DNA of 41,114 bases from positions 1 through 41,114 of the forward strand of contig JASFYU010000012.1 in NCBI GenBank assembly GCA_045046905.1, read 5' to 3'. Below the pieces are notes generated by a model that did not search any database, had not been told where the DNA came from, and was given only the letters and a program-made list of their open reading frames with translations. This document shows, piece by piece, positions 8,496 to 16,310 of this stretch (its first letter is position 1; every line of letters starts with the position of its first letter). The DNA is from JASFYU01 sp045046905 (lineage in GTDB: Bacteria > Bacteroidota > Bacteroidia > Flavobacteriales > Flavobacteriaceae). The position numbers and the translations under genes were made by a program.

Positions 8496-9548
8496 ATGAA
8501 GACAATTAAAGGACCCGCTGTTTTTTTGGCGCAATTTGTAGATAGTAAAGCACCTTTTAACACGCTTGATGGCATGTGCAAATGGGCCTCCGATTTGGGC
8601 TATAAAGGCATACAGATTCCTACCTGGGAAAGTTTTCTAATCGATTTGGACAAGGCCGCTGAAAGTCAGGACTATTGCGATGAATTAAAGGGAACAATAA
8701 ATTCTTATGGGCTAGAGATCACCGAGCTTTCTACGCATTTACAAGGGCAATTGGTAGCCGTAAACCCCGCATACGATCTTATGTTTGATAATTTTGCCCC
8801 GGATAGTGTTAAGAACAATCCGAAGGCGCGTACAGCATGGGCAATCGATACCGTTAAGAAGGCCGCTACGGCAAGTAGACGATTAGGACTTACCGTTCAT
8901 GCCACATTTTCAGGAGCATTATTATGGCATACATGGCATCCTTGGCCACAGCGACCTCCCGGATTGGTAGAAATGGGCTTTGAGGAATTGGCCAAACGTT
9001 GGCTGCCTATCTTAGATCATTTTGATAAAGAAGGGGTTGATATATGCTACGAGATACACCCAGGAGAAGATTTGCATGACGGCGATACTTTTGAGCGCTT
9101 TTTGAAAGCGACGGGTAATCATAAACGAGTCAATATTTTATATGACCCTAGTCATTTTGTATTGCAACAATTAGATTATATAACGTATATAGATCATTAT
9201 CATGAGTTTATCAAATCCTTTCATGTGAAGGATTCTGAATTTAATCCTACAGGAAAAAAAGGAGCTTTTGGCGGCTATAATGATTGGGGAGATCGAGCAG
9301 GAAGATATCGCTCTCTGGGCGATGGGCAAATAGATTTTAAAACCATTTTTTCGAAACTTACACAGTACGGTTGTGATGTATGGGCGGTTATGGAATGGGA
9401 GTGTTGTATCAAAAGCCCTGAACAAGGTGCTAGGGAAGGCGCTATTTTTATTCAAGACCATATCATTGAAGCAACAGAAAAAACTTTTGACGATTTTGCA
9501 GGAGCTGAGACTGATACCTCGGTCTTAAAGAAAATACTAGGAATTTAA
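8496..9548 (+). CDS. Cytosolic sugar phosphate isomerase/epimerase family TIM barrel
   Basis: A 350-residue xylose-isomerase-like TIM barrel without a signal peptide. The complete metal quartet is visible: E186 (CYEIHPGED), D217 (LYDPSHF), H243 (FHVKDSE) and E300 (AVMEWEC). The conserved YNDWGDRAGRYRSLGDGQIDF stretch (roughly 261-281) is typical of long family members found beside Gfo/Idh/MocA and DUF1080 genes in Bacteroidetes. It probably isomerises or epimerises, or performs lyase chemistry on, the imported keto-sugar. It is followed 129 bases later by a DUF1080 lipoprotein gene on the same strand, with a palindrome between them. Confidence 0.9.
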   Translation: MKTIKGPAVFLAQFVDSKAPFNTLDGMCKWASDLGYKGIQIPTWESFLIDLDKAAESQDYCDELKGTINSYGLEITELSTHLQGQLVAVNPAYDLMFDNFAPDSVKNNPKARTAWAIDTVKKAATASRRLGLTVHATFSGALLWHTWHPWPQRPPGLVEMGFEELAKRWLPILDHFDKEGVDICYEIHPGEDLHDGDTFERFLKATGNHKRVNILYDPSHFVLQQLDYITYIDHYHEFIKSFHVKDSEFNPTGKKGAFGGYNDWGDRAGRYRSLGDGQIDFKTIFSKLTQYGCDVWAVMEWECCIKSPEQGAREGAIFIQDHIIEATEKTFDDFAGAETDTSVLKKILGI

Positions 9549-9558
9549 CTAATTACCT

Positions 9559-9576
9559 TGAGGCAGGCCTGCCTCA
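9559..9576. repeat. 18-base perfect GC-rich palindrome
   Basis: TGAGGCAGGCCTGCCTCA reads the same on both strands. Its right half (GCCTCAT, 9571-9577) can alternatively pair with ATGAGGC at 9592-9598, giving two competing folds. It lies 11 bases after the isomerase gene. Related CCTGCC/GGCAGG palindromes occur near 22670 and 35133, so it is probably a dispersed repeat that may also help termination. Confidence 0.6.
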
Positions 9577-9646
9577 TTGTCAGCAAGACCTATGAGGCAT
9601 TAAAAAGGCATTAATCTTTTATATTTCGACGCAGACGTCGCAGTAG

Positions 9647-9670
9647 TAAACCCACTGGTGGGAATAAACA
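9647..9670 (+). promoter_or_regulatory. Hairpin motif just upstream of the first DUF1080 gene, shared with 3417-3440
   Basis: This 24-base block (starting TAAACCCACTGGTGGG, ending AATAAACA) stops 7 bases before the start codon. It matches the block in front of the GMC gene at 21 of 24 positions, in the same orientation and at nearly the same distance from ATG. CCCAC and GTGGG can pair. Confidence 0.5.
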
Positions 9671-9677
9671 ATCGAAC

Positions 9678-10442
9678 ATGAAAAATATTAGTACACTTGC
9701 CCTTATCCTTTTTATTGTAATCGGATGCAAAAACAAAGCTGAAAAAACTACTGAAGATGTTTCTTCTGGGCCTATGGTGAAAGTTGCCGCCCAAGAAGAA
9801 TGGGCTGTTCTTTTCGATGGCACTTCTTTAGATGCCTGGCAACTATATCAGGGCGGAGCAATTGCCCATTGGAAAATTGAGGATGGGGCTCTGGTCTTTG
9901 ATCCGCCAACGCCAGAGGAACTAAAAGGAGCAGAAGGAGAGGGGAAGAAGCACTTTAACCTTGCGACTAAAAAAGCGTATACAAGTTTTGTGCTTTCTAT
10001 GGAATGGAAGATATCGAAAGGAGGCAATAGTGGCCTTATATGGGGTGTAAACGAGGATGAAAAATATAAAAAACCCTATCATACAGGAATGGAAATACAG
10101 GTGTTAGACAATAAAAATCATCCTGATGCTAAGAATGGCCCTACCCATCAGGCCGGTGCCCTTTATGATTTGGTAGCATCAACTCAAGATGTTACCAAGA
10201 ACGTGGGCGAATGGAATACCTGTGTAATTACAATCGACCATAGGACCAACAAGGGCAGCTCTGTTCTCAATGGGGTCGAAGTAGCGACTTTTCCCGTGGC
10301 AGGTGCCGAACTTGACGCCTTACTGAAGGGGTCTAAATTTGATGGATGGGACGGGTTTGCACAATACAAAACAGGCAAAATAGTACTTCAAGATCATAGT
10401 GCTGTCGTGGCATTTCGGAATATTAAGATTAAAGAGCTTTAA
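9678..10442 (+). CDS. DUF1080 (3-keto-glycoside hydrolase type) lipoprotein
   Basis: A 254-residue lipoprotein (lipobox VIGC, Cys17) with one DUF1080 concanavalin-like jelly-roll domain. Family landmarks are VLFDGTSLDAW (about 48-58), GGNSGLIWG, MEIQVLDNKNHPDA, a GEWNTC segment and a C-terminal LQDHSAVVAFRNIKIKEL. DUF1080 proteins include hydrolases or lyases acting on 3-keto-glycosides and laminarin-like folds of unknown activity. Next to a GMC dehydrogenase and TIM-barrel isomerases the keto-glycoside role is attractive. It is probably anchored in the envelope. A related DUF1080 lipoprotein follows 111 bases downstream; the two share motifs but are clearly diverged, so they likely have different substrates. 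Confidence 0.9.
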   Translation: MKNISTLALILFIVIGCKNKAEKTTEDVSSGPMVKVAAQEEWAVLFDGTSLDAWQLYQGGAIAHWKIEDGALVFDPPTPEELKGAEGEGKKHFNLATKKAYTSFVLSMEWKISKGGNSGLIWGVNEDEKYKKPYHTGMEIQVLDNKNHPDAKNGPTHQAGALYDLVASTQDVTKNVGEWNTCVITIDHRTNKGSSVLNGVEVATFPVAGAELDALLKGSKFDGWDGFAQYKTGKIVLQDHSAVVAFRNIKIKEL

Positions 10443-10553
10443 GGGTGTCTCAAAGATAGCCGTAGTTTTAAGCCCACCTCGATAGTAGTGAATTCAGGGG
10501 TTCTGGGTCAAGGTATTCAGTTTTAAATAATAGTTAATTTACCAAATAGAAAA

Positions 10554-11372
10554 ATGAAGAGTATAATCACTTTCGCAAGCCTACTGACCCTAGTATTATT
10601 TTCCTGTAAAGAAAGCCCACAGCTGGGTCCTTTAGAGGAAAAGGAAGCTGTAAGTCAGATAATAGAATATAAAGAGTACACCGGAGAGGAACCCACAAAA
10701 CCCGAGGATACTGAATTTTATGAGCCCATAGTGCCTGTTGCGGTCCCAGGTATTAATGGTATGGCCCCAAGTGATGCCATTGTGCTTTTTGATGGCGCCG
10801 ATTTGAATGATTGGGTAAGTGCAAATGATAGTACTGCGGCTATATGGCATTTGAACAAAGACGGGAGTATGACTGTAAATGACAGGACCGGAAATATTCA
10901 GACCAAGCAGAATTTTGGAGATATACAACTGCATATAGAATGGAAATCACCATTGCCTGCACAACGTGATAACCAAAACAGGGGCAATAGCGGCATTTTC
11001 TTAAACGGAATATATGAAGTGCAAGTGCTGGATCAGAATGACAACCCTACCTACATAAATGGTCAGGTAGGATCTATTTATAAGCAGCATGTGCCTTTGG
11101 TAATGGCCTCTTTGCCAACGGGAGAATGGAACACCTATGATATCATTTACCATATGGCGGAGTTCAATACTGAGGGTGCTAAGATAAAGTCTGGTACCTT
11201 GACCCTACTTCATAACGGCATCTTAGTTCAGGATCATGCAGAGATCAAAGGAACTACAGAAAATATAGGCTGGCCTAAGAACCCAGCACATGGTAAAGGG
11301 CCGTTAATGCTTCAAGATCATAGTGATGACAGCCGTGTGAGCTATCGCAATATTTGGGTACGTGAGTTGTAA
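10554..11372 (+). CDS. Second DUF1080 domain lipoprotein
   Basis: A 272-residue lipoprotein (lipobox LFSC, Cys18) with a Glu/Pro-rich linker to about residue 60, then a DUF1080 domain: IVLFDGADLNDW, GNSGIFLNGIYEVQVLDQND, TGEWNTYDI, and the closing MLQDHSDDSRVSYRNIWVREL. The YEVQVLD and LQDH...YRNIW blocks are the family's strongest marks. It probably handles a keto-glycoside in the envelope together with the preceding paralogue. It lies 111 bases after that gene and just before the housekeeping yicC operon, so it closes the accessory cluster. Confidence 0.9.
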   Translation: MKSIITFASLLTLVLFSCKESPQLGPLEEKEAVSQIIEYKEYTGEEPTKPEDTEFYEPIVPVAVPGINGMAPSDAIVLFDGADLNDWVSANDSTAAIWHLNKDGSMTVNDRTGNIQTKQNFGDIQLHIEWKSPLPAQRDNQNRGNSGIFLNGIYEVQVLDQNDNPTYINGQVGSIYKQHVPLVMASLPTGEWNTYDIIYHMAEFNTEGAKIKSGTLTLLHNGILVQDHAEIKGTTENIGWPKNPAHGKGPLMLQDHSDDSRVSYRNIWVREL

Positions 11373-11402
11373 TTGCCGTACAATGCAACGCTAACAATTG
11401 CC

Positions 11403-11410
11403 TACCTTTG
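11403..11410 (+). promoter_or_regulatory. Bacteroidetes -7 box TACCTTTG upstream of yicC
   Basis: TACCTTTG matches the TAnnTTTG -7 consensus exactly and lies 18 bases before the yicC start codon, implying a leader of about a dozen bases. No TTG was found at the usual distance for a -33 element, so only the -7 element is supported. Confidence 0.5.
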
Positions 11411-11428
11411 CTGCAAATAAATTGACGT

Positions 11429-12286
11429 ATGATTCAATCCATGACCGGTTTCGGAAAGCATGTGGTGCAGCTTTCCTCAAAAAAGATAACGGTAGAAATC
11501 AAATCACTGAACAGTAAAAGCTTGGATTTAAATGCACGAATGCCTACGGCATATCGTGAAAAAGAGCTGGAGCTTCGAAAATCGATTGCAAGTTCCTTGG
11601 TTCGCGGTAAGATAGATTTTGGGCTATATGTAGAGTTTACTGGTGATGAAACCTCGGCGCAGGTAAATGAACCCGTAGTACGCCGATATATGAAGCAATT
11701 GAACTCGATTGCCGAAGGAGACGACCTTCGACTTTTAGAAATGGCCCTTCGTATGCCCGATGCCATGAAGACAGAGCGCGAGGATATTGACAAAGAAGAG
11801 TACAAGGCCATACAATCGGCACTTAAGGAAGCGCTTTTAGAAATTAACAACTTTCGTTCCGAGGAAGGCAGCGTACTCGAAAATGACTTTGCTGAACGGC
11901 TAAAAACCTTAGGGCAATTATTGGCCCAGGTCATAGCAATGGATCCCGATAGACAAGCCACTATTCGAGAGCGATTAGAAAAGGCCGTTAAAGATATAAA
12001 GGCAGATGTTGATGCCAACCGTTTTGAACAAGAACTTATCTATTACCTTGAAAAATACGATATCACCGAAGAAAAGGTGCGTTTGGCAAACCATTTGGAT
12101 TACTTTGCCAAGACCTTGAAATCAGATGATTCAAACGGTAAAAAATTAGGGTTTATCGCTCAGGAGATCGGAAGAGAAATCAACACCATAGGTTCAAAGG
12201 CCAACTATGCGCTCATGCAACGTGTGGTAGTGCAAATGAAAGACGAGTTGGAAAAAATCAAAGAACAAATGTTGAACGTACTATGA
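11429..12286 (+). CDS. yicC: YicC family endoribonuclease
   Basis: A 285-residue YicC-type protein. It begins with the diagnostic MIQSMTGFGK, then VEIKSLNSKSLDLNARMP (about 22-39), has a charged coiled-coil middle, and ends with the conserved LGFIAQEIGREINTIGSKAN block and a helical tail. YicC proteins are broadly conserved and were shown in other bacteria to be RNA-cleaving enzymes. It overlaps the guanylate kinase gene by four bases (ATGA), and that gene is followed 2 bases later by nadD, so the three are cotranscribed. Full length. Confidence 0.93.
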   Translation: MIQSMTGFGKHVVQLSSKKITVEIKSLNSKSLDLNARMPTAYREKELELRKSIASSLVRGKIDFGLYVEFTGDETSAQVNEPVVRRYMKQLNSIAEGDDLRLLEMALRMPDAMKTEREDIDKEEYKAIQSALKEALLEINNFRSEEGSVLENDFAERLKTLGQLLAQVIAMDPDRQATIRERLEKAVKDIKADVDANRFEQELIYYLEKYDITEEKVRLANHLDYFAKTLKSDDSNGKKLGFIAQEIGREINTIGSKANYALMQRVVVQMKDELEKIKEQMLNVL

Positions 12287-12879
12287 TGAAAGGCGGTAAG
12301 CTTATTATTTTTTCGGCACCTTCGGGTAGTGGTAAAACTACCATTGTCCGCTTTCTTTTAGAACAGCCTGAGTTGAATTTGGCATTTTCGGTGTCAGCGA
12401 CTTCAAGGCCTAGGAGAGGTGAGGAAAAAGAGGGCCAGCATTATTATTATATACCGGTTTCCGAGTTTAAGGCACATATAAAGAACGAGGATTTTTTAGA
12501 GTGGGAAGAGGTGTATCGCGATAATTTTTACGGTACCCTAAAAACCGAAGTCGATCGCCTTTGGGCCCAAGGGAAGAACGTAATTTTTGATATTGATGTG
12601 GTAGGTGGACTGAGAATCAAAAAAAAATTTCCTGAAGAGACCTTGGCGGTTTTTGTAAAACCCCCAAGTGTTGATGAACTGAAAATACGCTTGAAAAAGC
12701 GCAGTACCGAAAGTGAGGATAAAATCAATATGCGTATTGCAAAAGCCTCTGTTGAACTGGCTACTGCCCCACAGTTTGATAAAATCATCAAGAACTATAA
12801 TTTGGATACTGCCCTTCAAGAGTCGCATCGACTAGTGGCTGAATTTATAGGTCTCACAACCTCAAAGAAGGAAGTTTAA
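12283..12879 (+). CDS. gmk: Guanylate kinase
   Basis: A 198-residue guanylate kinase, which makes GDP from GMP and ATP in the cytosol. The P-loop is at about residues 12-20 (APSGSGKTT), the GMP-binding segment SATSRPRRGEEKEGQHYYYI at about 38-57, and FDIDVVGGLRIKK at about 100-112. The length is usual for the family. Two in-frame ATGs open the gene; the first overlaps the yicC stop codon by four bases and the second by one, so either start suggests translational coupling. Confidence 0.97.
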   Translation: MMKGGKLIIFSAPSGSGKTTIVRFLLEQPELNLAFSVSATSRPRRGEEKEGQHYYYIPVSEFKAHIKNEDFLEWEEVYRDNFYGTLKTEVDRLWAQGKNVIFDIDVVGGLRIKKKFPEETLAVFVKPPSVDELKIRLKKRSTESEDKINMRIAKASVELATAPQFDKIIKNYNLDTALQESHRLVAEFIGLTTSKKEV

Positions 12880-12881
12880 GC

Positions 12882-13466
12882 ATGAAGAAAGTAGGATTAT
12901 TCTTTGGCACCTTCAACCCCATTCATATTGGGCATATGGTCATTGCTAACCATATGGTAGAATTCTCAGACTTAGATGAGGTATGGTTCATTATAACGCC
13001 TATGAGCCCTTTTAAGACAAAGAAAACACTACTAGATAACAACCATCGCTATCAAATGGTTTTTGAAGCCGTCAAGAATTATCCTAAACTGAAGCCAAGT
13101 AAAATAGAATTTGATCTGCCCCAACCCAATTTCACCATCAATACCTTAGTGCATTTGGAGGAACAATACGGTAGTGACTACGCTTTTTCATTGCTTATGG
13201 GAGAAGATAATCTTAAAGGGTTTCAGAGATGGAAGAATTACGAAACCATTTTGGAGAATTACGCTATTTATTACTACCCTAGAATTTCAGAAGGAACAAT
13301 AGCGGGTCATTTTGAGAATCATCCTGAGATACATAGGGTAGATGCACCTATTATGGAAATTTCATCGACTTTTATACGTAAGCACCATAAGAAAGGAAAG
13401 AATATCAGGGCATTGTTGCCTGATTGTGTTTGGACCTATATGGACGAAATGAATTTTTACAGGTAA
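12882..13466 (+). CDS. nadD: Nicotinate-nucleotide adenylyltransferase
   Basis: A 194-residue nucleotidyltransferase of NAD synthesis, joining nicotinate mononucleotide and ATP to give deamido-NAD. The GTFNPIHIGH motif is at residues 9-18 and the closing ISSTFIRKHHKKGKNIRALLP block at about 161-181. The length is typical. It starts 2 bases after the gmk stop codon, as the third gene of the yicC-gmk-nadD operon. It ends 4 bases from the convergent STAS-like gene, with no visible terminator between them. Confidence 0.96.
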   Translation: MKKVGLFFGTFNPIHIGHMVIANHMVEFSDLDEVWFIITPMSPFKTKKTLLDNNHRYQMVFEAVKNYPKLKPSKIEFDLPQPNFTINTLVHLEEQYGSDYAFSLLMGEDNLKGFQRWKNYETILENYAIYYYPRISEGTIAGHFENHPEIHRVDAPIMEISSTFIRKHHKKGKNIRALLPDCVWTYMDEMNFYR

Positions 13467-13470
13467 TAGC

Positions 13471-13887
13471 TTAGGTATTTTGCCTTATATTCTCCTCAAT
13501 ACGTTCTTCGGCCCAGATGAACGCACTCTCCAATTCATAAAAAACATCAATAGGTTTTACTACGAATATTTTTTCCAAAGAAACAATCATTCTTCGATAC
13601 TTGTTTTGAGACACAACGGCAAAACCAATAAAATTCGGAAACATTTTTACCACCTCCCTTGATTCAATAAGATCCATCGAATAGGCGTGAAGCCGGTGTG
13701 AGATATAGACAAAAGGGGTTTTATCTTCATAAACTCTTTTGATGAATTGAATGAGTTCTTTTGAACTTTCTTTGGTCACATGAACGCCTTTGTAGAATTC
13801 TCCGACCACAATGTTTGGGTAAAAAAAGAACTTACCCAGGTCATGTTTGTATTCGACTATTAACTCTTGTGCTGCCCTTTTCATCAT
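13471..13887 (-). CDS. Small STAS/SpoIIAA-like protein, function unknown
   Basis: A 138-residue cytosolic protein. Alternating beta and alpha segments (VVGEFYKGVHVTKESSKELIQFIKRVY, then PFVYISHRLHAYSMD, then FIGFAVVSQNKYRRMIVSLEKIFV) resemble the small STAS-like proteins common in Flavobacteriia, which lack a confirmed function. No catalytic motif is visible. It points left, is tightly convergent with nadD, and lies 54 bases downstream of the phosphate transporter gene on the same strand. Either of two adjacent ATGs could be the start. Cotranscription with the transporter is possible but not required. Confidence 0.7.
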   Translation of the reverse strand: MMKRAAQELIVEYKHDLGKFFFYPNIVVGEFYKGVHVTKESSKELIQFIKRVYEDKTPFVYISHRLHAYSMDLIESREVVKMFPNFIGFAVVSQNKYRRMIVSLEKIFVVKPIDVFYELESAFIWAEERIEENIRQNT

Positions 13888-13941
13888 AATGCGCTAAAAA
13901 GATGATTAAATAAGATACGATTTTGCGGCAATGAATCGTGT

Positions 13942-16236
13942 TTATTGAGGTTCGGTTTTTGCCGGTGGAATCGAACTATCGTGTTTTTGATAGTATAATT
14001 CTAATAGATTCATGGTTGCGGTCATTAAATCCTTAGTTTCTAATAATAAAGAGAAGTACAAGGTTGTATTTTTCGGACTCGATTCTTCGGTACGGGTCCG
14101 CGCTACCTGCTTTTCTATTTTTTGGGAAACCAAATCGAACAGTTCATGCTTGTTCTCTAGAATGGCACCTATTTGTTCAAAGGATCTTTCGTCGAATGCT
14201 TTTTTGGTGCTGTTAAATATTTCTTCGAGCTTTAGATTTATTTCCTTGAGTTCCTTTATCTGAGTGTATTTTAATTTTTTGTGATTATTGTTAATATGTT
14301 TGTGGCTCACTTTGCCTATATATTCGAGCGATTGGGTAATGTCAGTCAGGTAGCCTAGGATATTGATATAGAAATTACTGGCACCAACACTGGCCTCATC
14401 TAGATTTTTAATAAAGTAGAAGATATGATCTCTGAGTTCATCTATTTCTGCGGAGAGTTTGGCTCCCTGTTTTTTGTTCTTTTTTAAGAGTTTAAGGTCT
14501 TGTTGTGCCAAGCCGTTTATTGAATTGGTATATATTTTATTGCTTCTTTTTATTACATTGGCAATATTAGTTGCACTCTCTTCTATCACACCTTGAATTG
14601 AGCTACTTTCGGCCTTGTTCAAAGAATCTTCTGCTTTTATTTCTTTAGACTTTTTATTGTAGGAAATGTAATTTCTTGCCAATAGCAATATAGAGGCGAA
14701 TAGGAGTATGGCGATAGCGGCACCTTTACCAAAACTAATAAGGGCCAAGATGGTTCCTGAGGCTACGAAGGCGATAATGGCCGTTCCGAACCAACCGCCA
14801 ATAACGTTGAGCACTCCTGCTACCCGATAAACAGCACTTTCTGCACCCCAGGCCTTATCTGCTAAAGAAGTGCCCATGGCCACCATAAAGGTTACGTAGG
14901 TGGTCGATAAGGGTAGTTTGTAAGAGGTAGCGATTGAGATTAATATACCTGCGACCATAAGGTTTACGGCGGCCCTTACCATATCGAAGGCCGGCATTTC
15001 ATAGGCCTTATTCCTACTTAATGCGATTACGGGTTTGTTAAATTGGCGCGCTATCTTTTTTTTGATTGAAACGGGTACAAACGACGTGATTACCTCTGAT
15101 GCGCCCAGAGAAAGTCGTACAATGCTCCTTGATAAAAAATTGGGCTGAAAACGTTCTTTAGTTGCTCTTTCACTTGAAAGATCTATTGAGGTTTTCAAGA
15201 CGCTTTTGGCCTTGTCGGAAAACCAAAGGGTTGCTACCATGACCATGCCTGCAATAAACAACAGAAGGTTTGGGGTGGGTACTTTTGAAGAAAGCACATC
15301 CATGCTAAATTCAGTAGCCGGTATTCCCGAAGCCTCCCAGGCTTCATATGATTGCCAAGCAGCAATCGGTACTCCGATAAAGTTTACCAAGTCGTTACCG
15401 GCAAAGGCAAGTGCCAAGGCAAAGGTGCCTACGCCGATAATTAATTTATAGATATTAGTTCTTGTAAAATTCATCAACAGAAAAGATAGAATAGACCATA
15501 GGGTAAAATTTGCGGCGATTATAGCAATCCAATTTATTTCAAGGAAGGTCTTAATGGTTATGCCTCCGATTAGGTCAAAGCTCTCTCCTGCAAATGCAGT
15601 GCCTTTTATTCCTTTCATCAATATAAAATAGGTGATTGCAGAAAGTGCAGCACCACCGAACAATGCGCCCACCCATTTCTCTTTTTTCTCGAAATCGTAG
15701 GATAATAGTAATCTAGAGAGCCATTGAACTATTGCGCCGATAGAAAAGGCGACCACGACTGAAAGGAGTATACCAATGATAATCTCGGTTGCTTTCGAAG
15801 TATTTATATAGTTGACGACATCTGCAAAATTTCCGTTGTCTGCCCCAATTTTGATCAAGGCCATGGCAACAGCTGCACCTAGTAGTTCGAACACGATAGA
15901 AACCGTGGTAGAAGTTGGCATCCCTAGGGTATTGAAGAAATCAAGCAACAGAATATCGGTAATCATTACAGCCATAAAAATGAACATAATCTCATTAAAA
16001 TAGAACTCACCGGGATTAAAGATCCCTTTCCGAGCGACTTCCATCATGCCACTTGATAAAATGGCACCAAGGGCAATTCCGACACTCGCAACAATCATGA
16101 TGGTCTTAAATGAAATGGCTTTGGATCCAACTGCCGAATTCAAAAAGTTTACGGCATCGTTACTGACCCCAACCACCAAATCGGCAATGGCCAAAACAAT
16201 CAATGCAATTATCATCAAAAGGTAAATATTGTCCAT
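13942..16236 (-). CDS. PiT family inorganic phosphate transporter fused to a PhoU-like domain
   Basis: A protein of 764 residues if translated from the ATG at 16236; a start at 16284 would add 16 residues that do not look like a membrane-protein N-terminus, so the internal start is preferred. The first ~535 residues are multi-spanning and carry both PiT half-repeat motifs (VGVSNDAVNFLNSAVGSKA and FAGNDLVNFIGVPIAAW). The C-terminal ~220 residues are helical, with a PhoU-like pattern (DEASVGASNFYINILGYLTDITQSLEYI shortened here). Such fusions are common in Bacteroidetes. It should import phosphate with Na+ or H+, with the PhoU-like part probably regulating transport. It lies just downstream of a phosphate-type porin gene in the same orientation. 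Confidence 0.93.
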   Translation of the reverse strand: MDNIYLLMIIALIVLAIADLVVGVSNDAVNFLNSAVGSKAISFKTIMIVASVGIALGAILSSGMMEVARKGIFNPGEFYFNEIMFIFMAVMITDILLLDFFNTLGMPTSTTVSIVFELLGAAVAMALIKIGADNGNFADVVNYINTSKATEIIIGILLSVVVAFSIGAIVQWLSRLLLSYDFEKKEKWVGALFGGAALSAITYFILMKGIKGTAFAGESFDLIGGITIKTFLEINWIAIIAANFTLWSILSFLLMNFTRTNIYKLIIGVGTFALALAFAGNDLVNFIGVPIAAWQSYEAWEASGIPATEFSMDVLSSKVPTPNLLLFIAGMVMVATLWFSDKAKSVLKTSIDLSSERATKERFQPNFLSRSIVRLSLGASEVITSFVPVSIKKKIARQFNKPVIALSRNKAYEMPAFDMVRAAVNLMVAGILISIATSYKLPLSTTYVTFMVAMGTSLADKAWGAESAVYRVAGVLNVIGGWFGTAIIAFVASGTILALISFGKGAAIAILLFASILLLARNYISYNKKSKEIKAEDSLNKAESSSIQGVIEESATNIANVIKRSNKIYTNSINGLAQQDLKLLKKNKKQGAKLSAEIDELRDHIFYFIKNLDEASVGASNFYINILGYLTDITQSLEYIGKVSHKHINNNHKKLKYTQIKELKEINLKLEEIFNSTKKAFDERSFEQIGAILENKHELFDLVSQKIEKQVARTRTEESSPKNTTLYFSLLLETKDLMTATMNLLELYYQKHDSSIPPAKTEPQ

Positions 16237-16310
16237 AGTTTCTTGTTTAAAGAAGTTGCAAATATCTATAGTACTCTCAAACACAATGTTATCTAAAGGT
16301 TATGTTTGGT

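Noticed and set aside
8321..8509. 62-codon open frame before the cytosolic TIM-barrel gene
   Set aside because: It overlaps the start of a well-supported gene in another frame and its translation shows no domain or signal.
11434..12018. 194-codon open frame antisense to yicC
   Set aside because: It is a Ser-rich shadow of the yicC coding frame; yicC has clear family motifs.
16237..16284. Upstream start for the PiT-PhoU transporter
   Set aside because: The 16 added residues are not hydrophobic or conserved-looking, and the internal ATG gives the usual PiT N-terminus.
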